A stretch of DNA of 64,000 nt, taken from assembly GCA_947650285.1 (NCBI GenBank), contig CANTFL010001463.1:124001-188000 (forward strand), read 5' to 3'. A model generated the notes under the pieces. The model searched no databases. It saw only the letters and a list, made by a program, of their open reading frames with translations, and had not been told where the DNA came from. The position numbers and the translations under genes are program-made. Positions 10,668 to 24,300 of the stretch are shown one piece after another. Within the stretch, counting starts at the first letter, position 1; every line of letters starts with the position of its first letter. The DNA comes from Hyaloperonospora brassicae. Its lineage: Eukaryota; Oomycota; Peronosporomycetes; Peronosporales; Peronosporaceae.

Positions 10668-11063
10668 TCAGACGAAGAAGACGTACACATGCTCACAACT
10701 GTCTTTTGAATAGCTACATGTGGCGGCATTGCGGAGACTGGAATCATCTGCAAGCGCAATGGGTCGAGTGTAAATGAGCTTTGAATGCATGGTACCGGCA
10801 TGATATCTCGCTGCAACTCTGTCGCTTGCTACACTGGAATCTTGTGGATGTTCTTGCCAGGCTTGAGCCAGCAGCAATAACTCCTCTTTTGTCCAAGCCG
10901 TTCGTACGTTAGTCTGCTCTATTATATGCTTGGTCCTACTAGCACAATGAAGAAGTGTTCTGCCGTCATCCATGACCAAAACACGCAGTTCGCTGTTCAT
11001 CCGGGGAAGTGCATACCATCGACTCATGTTTTCCACACATGTTGCCCCCGATAAAGTCGCCAA
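10668..11063 (-). pseudogene. Fragment with Myb/SANT-like helix, probably transposon-derived
   Basis: A 131-codon minus-strand frame with no good ATG at its beginning (it opens at a TTG). Around codons 54-70 it reads RTAWTKEELLLLAQAW, with the spaced Trp residues and acidic helix of a Myb/SANT DNA-binding repeat. In oomycetes such single Myb-like modules are most common in genes derived from DNA transposons. No transposase core, no partner exon and no terminal repeats were found nearby, so this is best read as a broken remnant. A small real gene with introns cannot be excluded. Confidence 0.35.
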
Positions 11064-11440
11064 CGTCGACTATGTCGTAATGCGATGCAAAATACGCTGC
11101 TTTTGTTTGAAATGTTTGACTTTATAACATTCATTCCATGCCCATTGAATGCTCGTGCCCGCGCTCGTACGTATGGTGTGACGACGTGACGTGCACACCT
11201 GCGACAAGCCCTTGTACTTTAGGCCTGGATGCCACCGGTTCCAAATCATATCCTAGTATGCGTCTCTAGACGATTAGACATTGCTTCTGTATGTGATGTG
11301 CTTCTGTTGATTGTACCTGACCAAGCCGTTGCTCATTGGCACTCGAATTCCGACAGAATACCAGTTTGCAACCACCATTTATTATCGGGGCAGGGGGGGT
11401 CCGTATCATTGAAACCAAAACTTAAAAATTGAGAATACTG

Positions 11441-11640
11441 TCTTAGATGATAATATTCTCCAACATTTGCTTTGCTTTGCTAACAATATCGGAGGATATT
11501 ACAGTCGACGGCAATATTCGTCACTTCTCCTCTTATTATTTGACATAGCCCATTGTACTAACCAACTACACTTATAATTGCTAGTGGACGCGCGTAATGG
11601 GCGGTAAGCGGGTAGCTATATCATGAACTTAAAAATTACT
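11441..11640. repeat. Dispersed LTR-like repeat, copy 1
   Basis: About 200 bp that aligns in the same orientation with 35,615-35,818. Shared blocks include GGCAATAT-CGTCACT, TAGCCCATTGTACTAAC (or its AAGCCCACTG form) and a later TATCA-GAACTT block. Both copies start with a related TTAGAT-ATAATA sequence. The A+T-rich, non-coding, diverged character and dispersed position fit solo LTRs of a Ty1/copia-type element. No internal coding domain adjoins either copy. Confidence 0.55.
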
Positions 11641-14600
11641 GCAATTGAGGTCCGACAAAAAGCGAAAGAGAATATATGAAGAGTAATTATTATACCATTT
11701 TCAGTTCTACCATTTTTTCTTTTACTAGGCATGTTCGCTACTAATATAGGCTCTTTTCTGCTCGTACAGCATACGTGAGGTTTCGAGACACCAGACTGTT
11801 CTGTGTTCAGTGTAATAGCTTGTGCTGTTTCAGTACAAGTGTCGTTGCTCAGTGTGGTCCAGTAGTTAGCCAAATATGTGGTAATACAACTTATCGCACA
11901 AGCACAACAATCGCCGAGCGAGGTCGACGAAACCGACTGGTACGTCAGGACAAGCCCCTTCGTAGTTCGTCACTAGTGTCTAGTTATGGACGTCACCTCA
12001 TCGTAATTTACAGCCAATCCTCCAGAAGCCTTCCTGATCTCAGCAGCTCCTAAACCTTTCACTTGTGTGACCTCGCACCAGGGACTGAACGCCGACACTG
12101 TGCGCGATTTTACAGGTCATTAGACACAGTGTACGCCCAACAAGAAGAATTACAGTGCCCACGGCTAAGGCCCACCTGCTTGTAATAAGAACGGAAACTT
12201 TTTCCTATGCTCACCGGCTCGTTGATTGACGATACTCAAAAACGTCGCTCCACCTGAGGTTGATCGTCTCGTCTTTGAGCTCTTTCTTTCGCTGGCAGCA
12301 TGAGCCCACTCTTAGCTCGATCATCGTCTTGGCTGTACCAGTCGAAACCTCTACAAGGTACACCTTTCGAGGCTCGACGGCAGGCGTACTCAAGACCACG
12401 CAGGGACTTACCTTAGGTGTACGTGTGACTTGGAATCGTAAATTCTACACTTTATTGGCCTATTATTTTGATGATTTGCTGAACCTTGTGAATAGCTCTA
12501 TGTCTTCTTACTTATCTTATACACATACGTGATGAAGCGGATTTCGGGTCTTCCCGCACCCTCCTCTATATACGAGCGTCCACCGACCTGATATTATCTG
12601 ACTCGATATTCATCAAGTTATGACTTGACGACCCCAGATTCACCGACTAGAACTCAAGAACTTAAGCTTGCCGACCTGATATTTTTCTTTCCAACTGTTC
12701 TTATACACCACGCCAGTTTAGGTACAACCTATGACTGGAAGAGGGAAAAGCACGTAAGCCTCACATCGAATATGAACCAGTCGAAGCATATTCTGCCTAA
12801 GTCATTCATCCTATCTGTTTATCAATATAAAATTTACAGCTGAATGATCGTAGGTCTTCACACTCCCGCTGACTTCCACTTCAAACACTCATCAATAGGA
12901 TAAAAACAGTATCAATATTTATATCACGCATTCGTCGGCTGTCGTCGACTTGTCGAGTCATGCCTGATTGTCGACTTGTCGAGTATCGTCAAATGCGACA
13001 AAATTGATACGATTTCACTGTAAATATTTTTAACAGTCAGGGATGCGATACTTCAAAGGAAAGAAATTCACCGGCTTGATTTGAGTTCGCAGTCGGATAC
13101 GCAACATGTTACGTGCGTGCGTGAGTTGTGCTCGCTAGAAAGGTGACTGTATCACAATTGTGGTGATGTCGCCACATCATTGGTGTTTCAAAGCCGCTTC
13201 AATGAACAGCGTCTCATTGAAAGTTTGTATCCTTTCTCTGACCAATTGCAATCATGTCATGATTAAGCGCTTAAGAACAAACGTTGCCCAAAAAATCTAG
13301 CTGACCTACTTTGAGTAAGTTGGTTCGTCTCTCTTCGGAAGCTCATAGCGTGTACTGACGCGAGAAGATGTCTGCGATTATATGCACTGACCGTGAATAT
13401 GGATCTAGGAACGTATGGGCAAATCTTTCCTGAATTATACAATACAAGCTACGTTTTATCTGGACATTACAGGCGAAGCGAGTATGTGTATGCCTCAAGA
13501 AAAGAAGATACTCTATTCTTCGCAAAAACATATTGATACTGCAAGCAGACATCACATGGTTTTAACCAGAAAACGTACATAACAATTTACGATAGACCAT
13601 GATGCACGTACCGACGCTAGACTATACGTGCACAGTCATATGAAGATTGTGACGTCATTGATGTATGGTTATGTGTTGATCATGTTTCAATCATGTTCGT
13701 ATTCATTTCCACGTAGGTGTGAGATATTACAAGTAAGTGAAAGTCTGTCTCCGTCGATTTGTGCGTAAAGTCACTTTGAAAATGCGCAGGGTGGACTATA
13801 AGAGTTAATTGTTATCTGAAACCCATGAAATGGCTTTTAGATAGTACCCATGTTCTTTCTTGTATATACGCACCTCACAAAAATAGAAAAACGTCTTACA
13901 TAAATGACGCAAAAAAGATTTTCAGCAAGGTCTGAAGATTATCAAATGAAGGCACCACAAAGTTTTGCAGTTATCATCAGCCTAAAGTCTTATGAAAAGC
14001 AACATCATTCGAGAACAAAAGAATATTAGTGATGAACGCTTTACTTCATTGCTAAACTAGAGCACGATGAATTGCGAGTTGATATCGTGACAACGACAGA
14101 GAAAAGCAGAAGATCTTGTTTTGCTTGTCACAAATATCTCTGTTTGTGAGCCTTCCTTGTCCGTGCCGCTCTTGTCACGGAATGTATCTTCTACCCAGGA
14201 ACATGCCACGGAACATATTGCTTGTTGTTCTTAAGCCTCATCGATAAAGCATCGAATTTTGACAATATCATCCATTTAAGGCAAGTTGTTTCCATTATGT
14301 GTCACCACTATGTTTGATGCATACGTGTTGACAGTACATACACCTGATATTTGCGTTGCTGCGTAATGAAGATAACATATACTCAGCTAATACGATATCG
14401 TGCGTCATATACCATATGTTTTGGATGCATTGATTTTAAACTTCATTAATACTATATCGTTGATGCATATCTGAATCAAATGGTTGTAAGGCTCCAATTA
14501 AAGTGCCATCATTCCGATGCCACACGCTGAAACTAGTCTACATCTTGGATCTTCAACGGACCTAATATTTGGTGAAACTTTGAGATTAATCTGGAGAATA

Positions 14601-17600
14601 GTAAACACGGCCTATGCTTCTGCGCCGACGTTTTTATACTAGCGTAAAACAGAGCCGAGCTACTATAATATCTAGTGTGATGTCTGTTGGGCGTCAGTAG
14701 TACGCATTATTATCCATGCTTGACTTCCACAGATCATATCGACTATTATCAAACGCCAATAGACAACACATCTTCAACCTGAAGTGCCGAGACAAGCTCG
14801 GTGAAGATAAAGCAGTCACAAAGCTTCTTGTGATTGCACTTGAATCTATAAATTATTGCATCTTAAAACGGCTACTTGTTCAATATTTTGATGTGTAGAA
14901 TAGGCGAGCACACAAAATAGGAAGCTGCGTATATTATACTTTTATCATACTGCAGCGTTTCCGTCGAGATCTTTCAAAAATGAAACATACAACAGCCTAT
15001 GTGTTTTTTCTCGCAATGCCTATTTGGGAAGCATACTATCAAAAGAAAAATCTATACTGCAGAAGAGAAAGCCGTCATCAGACCTGTCATCATCATTACA
15101 AACCTCAGATTTTCATTTTCGGCGCTTAATGCGATGTTGCCAAGCTAGACGCACCGGAAGCTCGAAGTAGTTATATGTTGTAGTGGCACGTGAGCTCGAT
15201 GAATTACGTAAACACTGCACTAAGTAAATGAATTTCTTGAGTCGACAATATCGCCCAATATAGTGTCACTGGTTTTTTCATTCACACATAACCAAGAAAG
15301 CACTCATTGATCTCGAGGGGAACAGTCGTACGCTGGATTTATGATCATGGTAGTATTCAATATTGGCGATCACAAATTATTGAGGTAATATAATCCAAAC
15401 GGTATTCTACTTTAGAGTGCTCATGAAGAAATATCATGGTATCGGGTGTGCGGCCAGTCCTTTTCATATGTAGCTAGTTTCTGCTTCTTTTCGAAAGTAA
15501 GCTTGGCGCGAATTATGGCGTTTACTACCGCATTCACATTTCGTGACGCTCTTCCATCTGCACGTTTGATTCATCCACTTTCCATTTGCAATTTTAACCA
15601 GCTACTTTGTAATGCTGTGCACGTGGAACGAACTATGGTTAAATCGTTTTCCAAGTATTAAATTTGGCGGTTGAATGCTTCATTTAGGTACAGAAAGGTA
15701 TATCAAGTATAGGTGGATAATGCTGTCGATAGTTTACGCGATGTTAAAGATAAGTTTACTGTCTTCAATTTTATTAGCTCATCATATTCTTACTGTTCAA
15801 CAAATGGCTATAATATGTGTAATATTCTTGACATTTCCGAACATATAATTCTTGACATGAAGCTACTAAAGGGATGATAAAACATAAAATGATTTAGCAA
15901 ATAATTCTTATTTTGAACCATCACAAAGTATGTATATTTAGAACCATTCTTGACAGTTATCCTTTTTGTTTCGATAAGTTACTTTTCACTCATTGTCAAA
16001 TACGGTACCAGCTAATTTTAAAAGCGTCCTTAAGCGTGAATATCGTAATGAGTATCATAGTTAATGGAATATACATAGATTTGGACTAAATATGTACAAT
16101 TTAAATTTGTACGTGTTCCGTTTCGACTGATTTGCACAATGATTCAAACGTATCAAATGTTAAATCTAGTCTAAAAATAAAACTCTTCTCTTAGTATAAA
16201 GACCTTGGTCCATGCCTATATCCAATGTGCATCGGGAGAGCGATATGAGAAAAGATGATAAATTGTCATGAACACAATCCGATATTTGCTACTGTCAATA
16301 GCTGTGATGATGGAATTCTAGATATTTAAATGTAAGAAATGGAAATGATACAGAGATCTTACACGTATCTAAAAGTACGGTTCAAGACAATAAAACGTGA
16401 ATAATACTAACGATATCCGTAGTTCACCACGATGCGCTTTCGCTCCAAGTCGATCAGCATCGATTTGCCGAAATTTTTGATCGACAACAGTTTTATAATC
16501 ACAGTAATACACAATCTGTTGCGTAGTCTCTGTCATGCGAAGCATGAATGCTGAGGTACTTCAATATTACCACCACTATACATTGGGTAATTGCCGTTGA
16601 TGCTAGAAATTAAACGATCCAAGCTTTTTCGTCTGACTAGTTCATTACAAACTATTTTGGATGCAGTTTTGTTTTTTGCATACTTAAACTCTATGCCTTA
16701 TTCCTACACTTGGTGTTACACAAGGTTACATTTTATTTAAATGTGCTTGTCTCGTGGTAATAGAGTAATTATTGTTCTTCGCAATGGTGATTGAACTTTC
16801 ATTAAGTTCTTGCACCGTTATTGCACAGCTGAGGCGCACTCAAATATCCTTCATCAAGATTTTAAACACATTAAAGTCAGTACGCGTAGCAAATGGGGCA
16901 TGTATTTTGATTCTACTGTAATCAGCGCTTTGCTCATTAACATGTCCAGCATAGAATTTAGCTGCGCGCCGCTAATGTTGAAAATAATTCCTAATGTTTA
17001 TACACCATTATGCTTGCATGCCCCCCGGCGATTCTAACATTACCGCTAATTTGTAATTTGTCCAAAGTCGTTTTATAAAAGCCTTCGAGGTTGTTCGCCA
17101 CTTTGGTATATACAACGACTCTCTTACCGGTAATGTACATTTCAAATTATGAGAAAAGTAGTAGTAGAATAATAATTGCCATGCATTATATAGAATCGGT
17201 CTCGCACGTATTGACAAAAACCTAAGACATAATTTTTGTAATTTTCGTAATTTTTTTTTGGGTTTGATATGTCGGTATTAACCCATATATGTCATTCAGC
17301 ACATAAATATGTGTGCCATTTATACTACATTTGATTACATATTTTAATAACTTTTATGCACGTGATATACAACTGATCTTCAGAATGAATCATTTGTAGA
17401 TAGTTGACTTCAGTGCCTAAGAGAAGCAAATAATATCGCTGTATACATCTCGGAACCATTTATAAGTTAGCATCTAGAATCAATTGCGCCGATGGATCCA
17501 GCCAGCTACGACTCCAAGTGTTATCCGCGTATCCTGAAACTTATATCCACAGTCAATCTCTTTATTATTATAATCTTGAAGTGTGTGATGCTTCTCAGAA

Positions 17601-19054
17601 AAAAAACGTACACCTAAACAAAATTTTCTCATGTCACTACCGCTTAAATAATTTCGCATAATCTGCAATATTACTTGAGATTTTCGTACTCCATACTTTG
17701 GCTTTTCTAGGGAGACCGTATCTATACCAATAGTGTGAGCATTGTATCGATGCAGTGTAGATGGGATGTTAATGATACACCACCATCCATTCAAAAAACA
17801 CTGCTCAACGAAAACCCAGATTCAATCGACGTTTGCAATCGGAACGTACGCCATCGTTTATTAGACCCCATTTTTCTGCCTGTAGGTTAATGCTACGATA
17901 TGCATTCTAAGATTGTCATGTTTGCCAATTTTTTGCGTAAAACATCTATTCCACATTCTTCCTGAGCAGAAATTGTCGTGGACGTTGCACTTTACTTCAA
18001 TATATATCATTTTCTAGTGACGCCTATCATTCGTCGTGTAATTGGTGCGTACATGGACGCCAAAAGAGTCGTGTGCTTTGTCGCATGGAGTTTTCGAGTC
18101 TAAAAAGTGTTCACATGCTTGGCACCAACTACGAGATCCATTTGACCTCCGGTCGTGGGCAGCAGCATTTAAAGGATATAATCCTTATTTAAACATTACA
18201 CTAGCACAATTGTTTAATATAATTTTGTCGGCAAGATGGAGACCTCACAAGACGAAATTTGAGTCGAAGGTCTGATCAAGGGTGGGATAGATCTTGTCAT
18301 ATTCTGTCGTGGCCCGATCGGTCTTGTCACGAAGATTAATTGCCTACCACTTGACCCTCTTCGGTCATCGCATCATCGATTAAATTGTAATTCTCTGCCT
18401 ATTAATTCTATTAATTTGTGCACACTTGTTGATTAAATGAGTGCTGAGCTTGTCAAAATGAGAAGTAACTGTATTCAGGTACTTTGTTCACAAACTTCTG
18501 TTGCTCCCGAAAGCCTGATAAACTCTTTCTGCCTATAAATTAGTCATTGCTAAATATCGCTTTACTAATTACTAGTCGCGCGTTTCTAATATTATAGTCG
18601 CAAGTTTCAAATTCTAGTCGCGCGTCACTACACACCCACACCTACCTAAAATGTAGGGGGATACACTGACTGACAGGACAATGCGGGTGAGCTTTATACG
18701 CCAGGAACCAAAAGTTCATTTTGTCATGTGCATACAACAGTATTAAAACAGTGACGTTTACGTCAACACTGTCATGCTAAACTGGATAAGCTACAGAATT
18801 TCTTTTTGTGAGAGCGTGCTGAGGCGCTTTTCCCACAACAAAAAAAAACTCACCTTTAATAATCGCTGCCCTATTTTTATTGTCTTATAAACTGAATGTG
18901 GTAATTTTGTTAGCTTTCTTCATCGTCCACTTTTATGCCATAGATCTCAATAAGCATTCACTTGATCGACGAATATGATATCTTTTTCACTTTTGTGCTA
19001 TTTTGCGTATCACGTGATTTGCCATAAACTTGCAAGCAATGAAGTGGCGTTCGC
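11641..19054. other. AT-rich gene desert
   Basis: About 7.4 kb with only short random frames (mostly under 110 codons) and no recognisable domain on either strand. A 15-base direct repeat GTCGACTTGTCGAGT occurs at 12,944 and 12,970 (26-base period). Three imperfect copies of a TAGTCGC-centred 20-mer lie at about 18,573-18,628. From 18,655 there is a TGTAGGGGGATACACTGACT sequence resembling an LTR start. Nothing else is supportable. Confidence 0.6.
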
Positions 19055-19381
19055 TTATCCAATTTGTTGAACTAATGTCCGCCTATATCTTGGCATCTGG
19101 CTATATTCTCTCTGCCAACTGCATAATATTAATATTCTTGGGATAAACAGCAAAAGCCTACTTAATCTGTTTGTCCTTTTCCACATGTTGATGTGTGCTA
19201 GTACAAAAATATACACGGCTTTTAGATCAAGTTTGCATCCGTAGAATACATCTTTTAATCTTCTTATCCGATGAATTATGCACGTAACTACGTTGTCACC
19301 TAACGTTCCGTGTATCTTGCCTTCGTCAACAATGTTCACCTCACATGTAAAATATTTGATGCACCGTCCTGCATGCTCCAC
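19055..19381 (-). pseudogene. Possible Ty1/copia polyprotein remnant
   Basis: A minus-strand frame of 108 codons reads through VNIVDEGKIHGTLGDNVV and then LKDVFYGCKLDLKAVYIFVL. The pattern resembles the pre-integrase segment of copia polyproteins, where an Ile/Val-Asp-Gly-Lys stretch is followed by an L-x-DVLYVP-x-L-x-x-NLLSV block. Similarity is weak and visible only as a motif. No RT or integrase follows, so the call is tentative. Confidence 0.25.
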
Positions 19382-19873
19382 AAGTGTTCAGTTCATACGC
19401 TTGGAAAGACCACGGAGTTCTGCAAATTTGACACGTCGTATAAAGGCACGATTTCGACGGATAACCAATTCCCAAAATCGTCTGACGTCGGCCTTACATT
19501 AGTTCTTTGCACTGATAAGATCGATATCTTGGATACTTATTGTTTCATCCGTGCCTTGTAGTCGACTTGATGGGTTTGTCAATCTAAGCCTACTCGCTCT
19601 ATAAAATGCAAATATATATTCATATATATAGATAATTCATCGATGCATACCACGCTTAATTTAGATCGTTCACGATAAAGTGGCTCCATTGGTTGTACAA
19701 ATCCATTATGGACAATATCCATTATATGTATCATGCCTAACCCGTCCGTTCATTAATTTGGAAAAGTTTGACAGTCGACTTGCTATTCATACATCGCAAA
19801 ATATCTCGTCATCATTTAGCAAGCTGATTATTCTTGATCTTCATTCCGGTAACGTAGATCAATATGATATTCT

Positions 19874-21205
19874 TAAGGCTGCGACTAGGGGCACACCCTA
19901 TTTTTGCTACGGGCACATCCTCCCGCCTAAAATGATAAATGGAACTCACATTTTATAGTGCAGAATAATATGTAAAACACGTAGTCACTTACTACTGCTC
20001 CATATATTATGCGGAAGATCCATTTATGCGCGAGACTTTATCAATCCATCTAGGCCAGGGCGGTATCCAAACGGAAAATGCATGCTAGGATCACGACTGT
20101 CTCGAACAATGTGTCCAATTCGTTAGTCCGATGCCGAGTGACCTGACCATCGGGCGTGGCAACGACTCATGTGCAACGTTTTTTGTCGAGACAGGCACGA
20201 CCAAATAGGTACCTCGTGCAGTAATTGTGGACCTTGAGGCTACCGTCAATGACGAGGTGCGTACCGGTACATACCGTTATATATCCCACCACGGGCAGAT
20301 CATTTTGGGTAAGAAGATGCAGAAAACAATTACGCACGAGGTACTATATCAACATGCTGCAGATCGTCTCTAAAGTTATGATTGCGACACACCCGAAGAT
20401 TTGCAGAGAGGTGATCAATTCCGCTAGGCCTTGCTGTAGAGGGACTAGTGTATTACGGGTTAAAAGTGAGAATGCTTGATTGAGCAGATAAATTTACCGT
20501 GCCAAACTACAGCATCGATATCCACCCATCCTGTCAACTGCCATAGATTCTAGCTGCACATTAGACATCAGGGCCTTAGTGTGGTGCATTTGTGTCATAA
20601 TTGAGATGCAGTTGTGTCTACGGTTGTGTAGATACCGCCAAGATCGCACTTTTTAGTAGACCATTTGCAGACCCCGCCTTCTTCTTTGATCTGGCGACGA
20701 CGATGGCATACCCTCAGGTAGCCCCAAAACCGTTTAAGGTTGATTCTATGTCATTCCTGGAAGGAAAGATAGTAAAAATGATAGAGGCAGGAGGCGTTTG
20801 GAGCTGTTCAGCGACTGTTAACCCTCTCTCGGGCCTTCGTACGCCATTTTGGGAGTCCAGCTACTGCGTGATATTATCCGGTGTTTTCTGTCGTATTATA
20901 TGAGTATGGGGGGGGGGACAAATACGCAATTGCGAGGCCAAGATAGGTATTTAAGACATGTTATTTTTCTTTTGAAGTAGATGGAATTTCTCTCCTGAAA
21001 CTCCAGAGCCCTAGTCCAAACAATTTTAGCAGTTCGGTTGGGTGTTATTACATACAATTGCACTGTACTGTACACGTACATTATTCTACTTTACAAAATG
21101 CGAATGCCTCTTTATCATTTTAGGCAGGCGAGTGTGCCCGTAGTAAAAATGGAGTGTTCCCCAATCGAAAGTGGGATGTACCCCTAGTCACGACTCATCC
21201 TTAGT
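19874..21205. mobile_element. Inverted-repeat element, non-autonomous
   Basis: Two blocks of roughly 100-120 bp are inverted copies of each other: about 19,874-19,990 and 21,075-21,205. Both carry, read inward, a GACTAGGGG-(C/T)-ACA core, then CTACGGGCACA, then GCCTAAAATGATAAA. The right copy has about 23 extra bases inside. The ~1.3-kb body holds no transposase. It includes a smaller inverted repeat (20,205-20,227 with 20,327-20,347, core TACCTCGTGC). No clear target-site duplication was found, so family assignment is open. Confidence 0.55.
20205..20347. repeat. Nested inverted repeat inside the 19.9-21.2 kb element
   Basis: Arms at 20,205-20,227 and 20,327-20,347 are near-perfect reverse complements (two single-base gaps) around a ~100-base spacer. 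The surrounding few hundred bases look less AT-rich than their neighbours. This could be a foldback inserted into, or part of, the larger element. Confidence 0.6.
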
Positions 21206-21265
21206 TGTCTTTAACGAGAGATTTTTAATATGTGCATGACCCACCCTTGTATCAAAAAGTGTGAG

Positions 21266-21312
21266 CTGCCGCTTGATCGGTGTTCATGAAAAGAACATCG
21301 ATCAAGCGGCAG
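21266..21312. repeat. Long near-perfect hairpin
   Basis: Arms of 20 bases with one mismatch, beginning CTGCCGCTTGATCG, enclose a 7-base loop. It lies about 60 bases outside the right arm of the 19.9-21.2 kb inverted-repeat element. No tRNA, terminator or gene context explains it. It could be a foldback footprint or a small structured RNA. Confidence 0.75.
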
Positions 21313-24300
21313 ATCTTTTCCCAAGAATTAAAGGATCATTGGGGCTGCAACCAAGACGCGATTAACGATTTATCTTGGTAATTGCGCGATCACTTTTGTT
21401 TTGAGTTTGGTTAAAAGGCTCATACTATGGAAGATAAGTTGTAAATTATTTACAGACGGTGTTGAAATCGATAGTAATCTTTCATCTCATATCTAAAGTA
21501 ATAAGTGTCTCTTTAATAATGATTACTTCTCTAGTCTGAAGCTCCACGCTCCCTGCGTCGACTCATTTTCCTCCACCTTCTTTTCATCTACAATAGTCAT
21601 CATCTTCGGGGCCTTTCGTGAGTCTATTATCGAGGGCTCATTTCATTTACAACTTATGTGAAAGAAAGATCTTCAACATAATTTACATCCAGATGCTGTC
21701 TGACTGAGCGCAGCATAATTATTTGTCGTATCCAAATTGTCATTGTACTATATCAGCCTTCCATTCTTGTTGCGTGCGATTATAATTAGTACCTAACTAA
21801 CAGCCCTTCCCCAAATTGTCATCTCTTCGACTGGTAATTGATCTACAGACAGTGTCGAGGTCCATTCATATACTTGATATGTGCGTTGCCGCCATCACAG
21901 AAGGTTTTGGTGGCACGTTCTCACCTGTTCATCGTACCACCGTCTCAGCATTTTTTTCGACAAACTATACAATGCAAGCTCTCGATCGTATTGAAAATCG
22001 GGTCATCATACGTAATTGGAATACGTGTTTGACGTAGTCGAATTCTCATCCGATGAGATCCCTGACCTACGGCATAACATGGCTATCAGAGAAATAGATT
22101 CGCCATGATTTTACTCTGGTTATGTCAGACATCATGTAGCTGCCGTCGTCGTTAAACCCGATTACGCATACATTAGCGCAAATTTTTATAAATAATGTTC
22201 TACGCCTCTGTAGTCGATTTTTCCGACGCATCATTCATAGCAAGATCGCGCTAGTGGTATTTGACACGATTAACAAGGCCTCACGCCATAATAGTTACAA
22301 GCTGACGTACTTTCTTCTCCTTCATCTAACGTCATCCTATCAACTATATTCTGCAGCAACTCTATTTTTTCAGCCTCATTCTGGCGTGCAAGAACCGTTA
22401 AAAGTTTTTATCGTCGAAGTATACGTCGCTCGTACTGAATACAGCTAAGCTCATAGTCCTTTAAGCTGCGAGAAAAACCAATGGGGATGTAATCTGTGAG
22501 TGCTACAGGAAGGTAAAAATGGAAAGCAAAAATAAGCTAGCTGGAATCTCAATCCATCCCGATGCACTACCGCTGTGCCTATTGGAATTGATTCTACAAT
22601 ATTACCGATGGACAATGACTCGGAGCCTATTGTTACACATCATATCATTGCGTCGTCTCTGTCATTTGATGCACGAGCGATGAGAGACTTCAATATCACC
22701 AATATCTATGTTTTTTTGGTTTTCAGATGCTGTGAAGATAGGTGTATTATCAATATACGTCGCGGACGACATAAGGCAAAAATATGTCGATACGTAGGTT
22801 CTCTCGGTCCACATCACATATGTAGCACAATGTTCTGATACTCCTGTATGCCGCATGTATGCTGCATTTGAACCACAGACGCTTTCTACGACTTGGATAA
22901 GAATGCTGATGCTCGCAAAATAGAGCTTGTTTACTGTGGCAACACGCATGTACAACTGTAGTTGCGTGTTAACAACTTGATAGTGTGTAACGAGGTGAGT
23001 AAAGGATACCAAAACAAAAAACGACTTGGCGCTATAACATCACGAGAGTGTTTTTCCTTTTTTTGATTTACTTTGACGCTCGTGTAAATATTAACGATGA
23101 ATTGGTATTTGTCAATATGATATAGAGTGTTGCTGTTCAAATGTATTTTCCATCGTGCATGCTTTCTTCGTTTTTTTGGATTGTTTTATGAATGCGGCGT
23201 TGTGAACATGACTACTCTTCGCTGTCATTGCAGCAAACAACCCCCCATCACATGGCCATTGCTGATGCATTTGCAGCCGCTTACGTGGATGTCGTCTCAA
23301 CGACATCCAAAAGAGTGTACCACATTCATTTCCCTTTACACAGAAGGGTTACGCGCACTTTGCTCATAGTGAGGCAACCACACGACTGCATCCGGCGTGT
23401 CGAAGTGGAAAGAACCACGAGGTGAAACTGCGCTAGGCCAAAGACTCAAGGGACTATATTTAATGTAAACAGGCTTTCCTGTCCACGATTAGAACGTGTC
23501 GAATGCAATCCGGTTAAACAATACGAAGCTGCACAGGGAAACACACTACTAAATCGGACACTATGTTCTCGAATATCAGCTTGTATTTCGTGCTGATTCG
23601 ACTGTCATTACTTCGACCTTTGCTAAAACATTGCGATTGTTGTCACAATCGTCTGATATGGCAAAAATCACGAGCAAATGAAGCACTACAAGGAATGAGG
23701 GTCCTGCCGGTCCATACTTGGGTTCAGGGTCATGACTGGATTCACCTCATTACAGCGACCAAAGTGTTCAAACCGCTACGAATGTCGTATCTTTGTATCC
23801 TTTGCGACAGCCAGTGTCCGACATTACAATTATCTTCTTTGTGTTGCGCCTTCCGTCGATGTCGAAACCGTGATTCCATCGTCCATCACACACCCAACGC
23901 TATCGCTGCACCACTTTCTGAGTATGTCTTGTCGACAATTGCTACATCGTCACGCCGTGACCTGTACTTCTTGGTGAACTTAGCGTTGATGACGGCATCG
24001 CATCGTTCTACAACAGTGCGTGCCACCTCTCTTCCCACAAACGTTTGTTAAGGAACGCTCGACGGCATAAGGTGATTATGATACAATGTTCAGCTATCAC
24101 CGTATTTCGATCACAGTATGCCATCGAGCGTTGCCGATATGCGTAGTGTGTACCCGTCCAAGTTCCTGTATACCCGTGATATAAGACAAGCGAGTTCCAA
24201 TTTGATCGCTAGGACTAATCTGGTATCCTAATTTAATTTGGTGCCGACGTGTCACGGGCAGATTAGAAAAGAACAGCGCTAGGCCAACAATGAACTTGAC

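Noticed and set aside
23563..24051. 162-codon plus-strand frame
   Set aside because: No signal peptide, domain or initiator; it overlaps another frame of similar length, so it is not supported as a gene.
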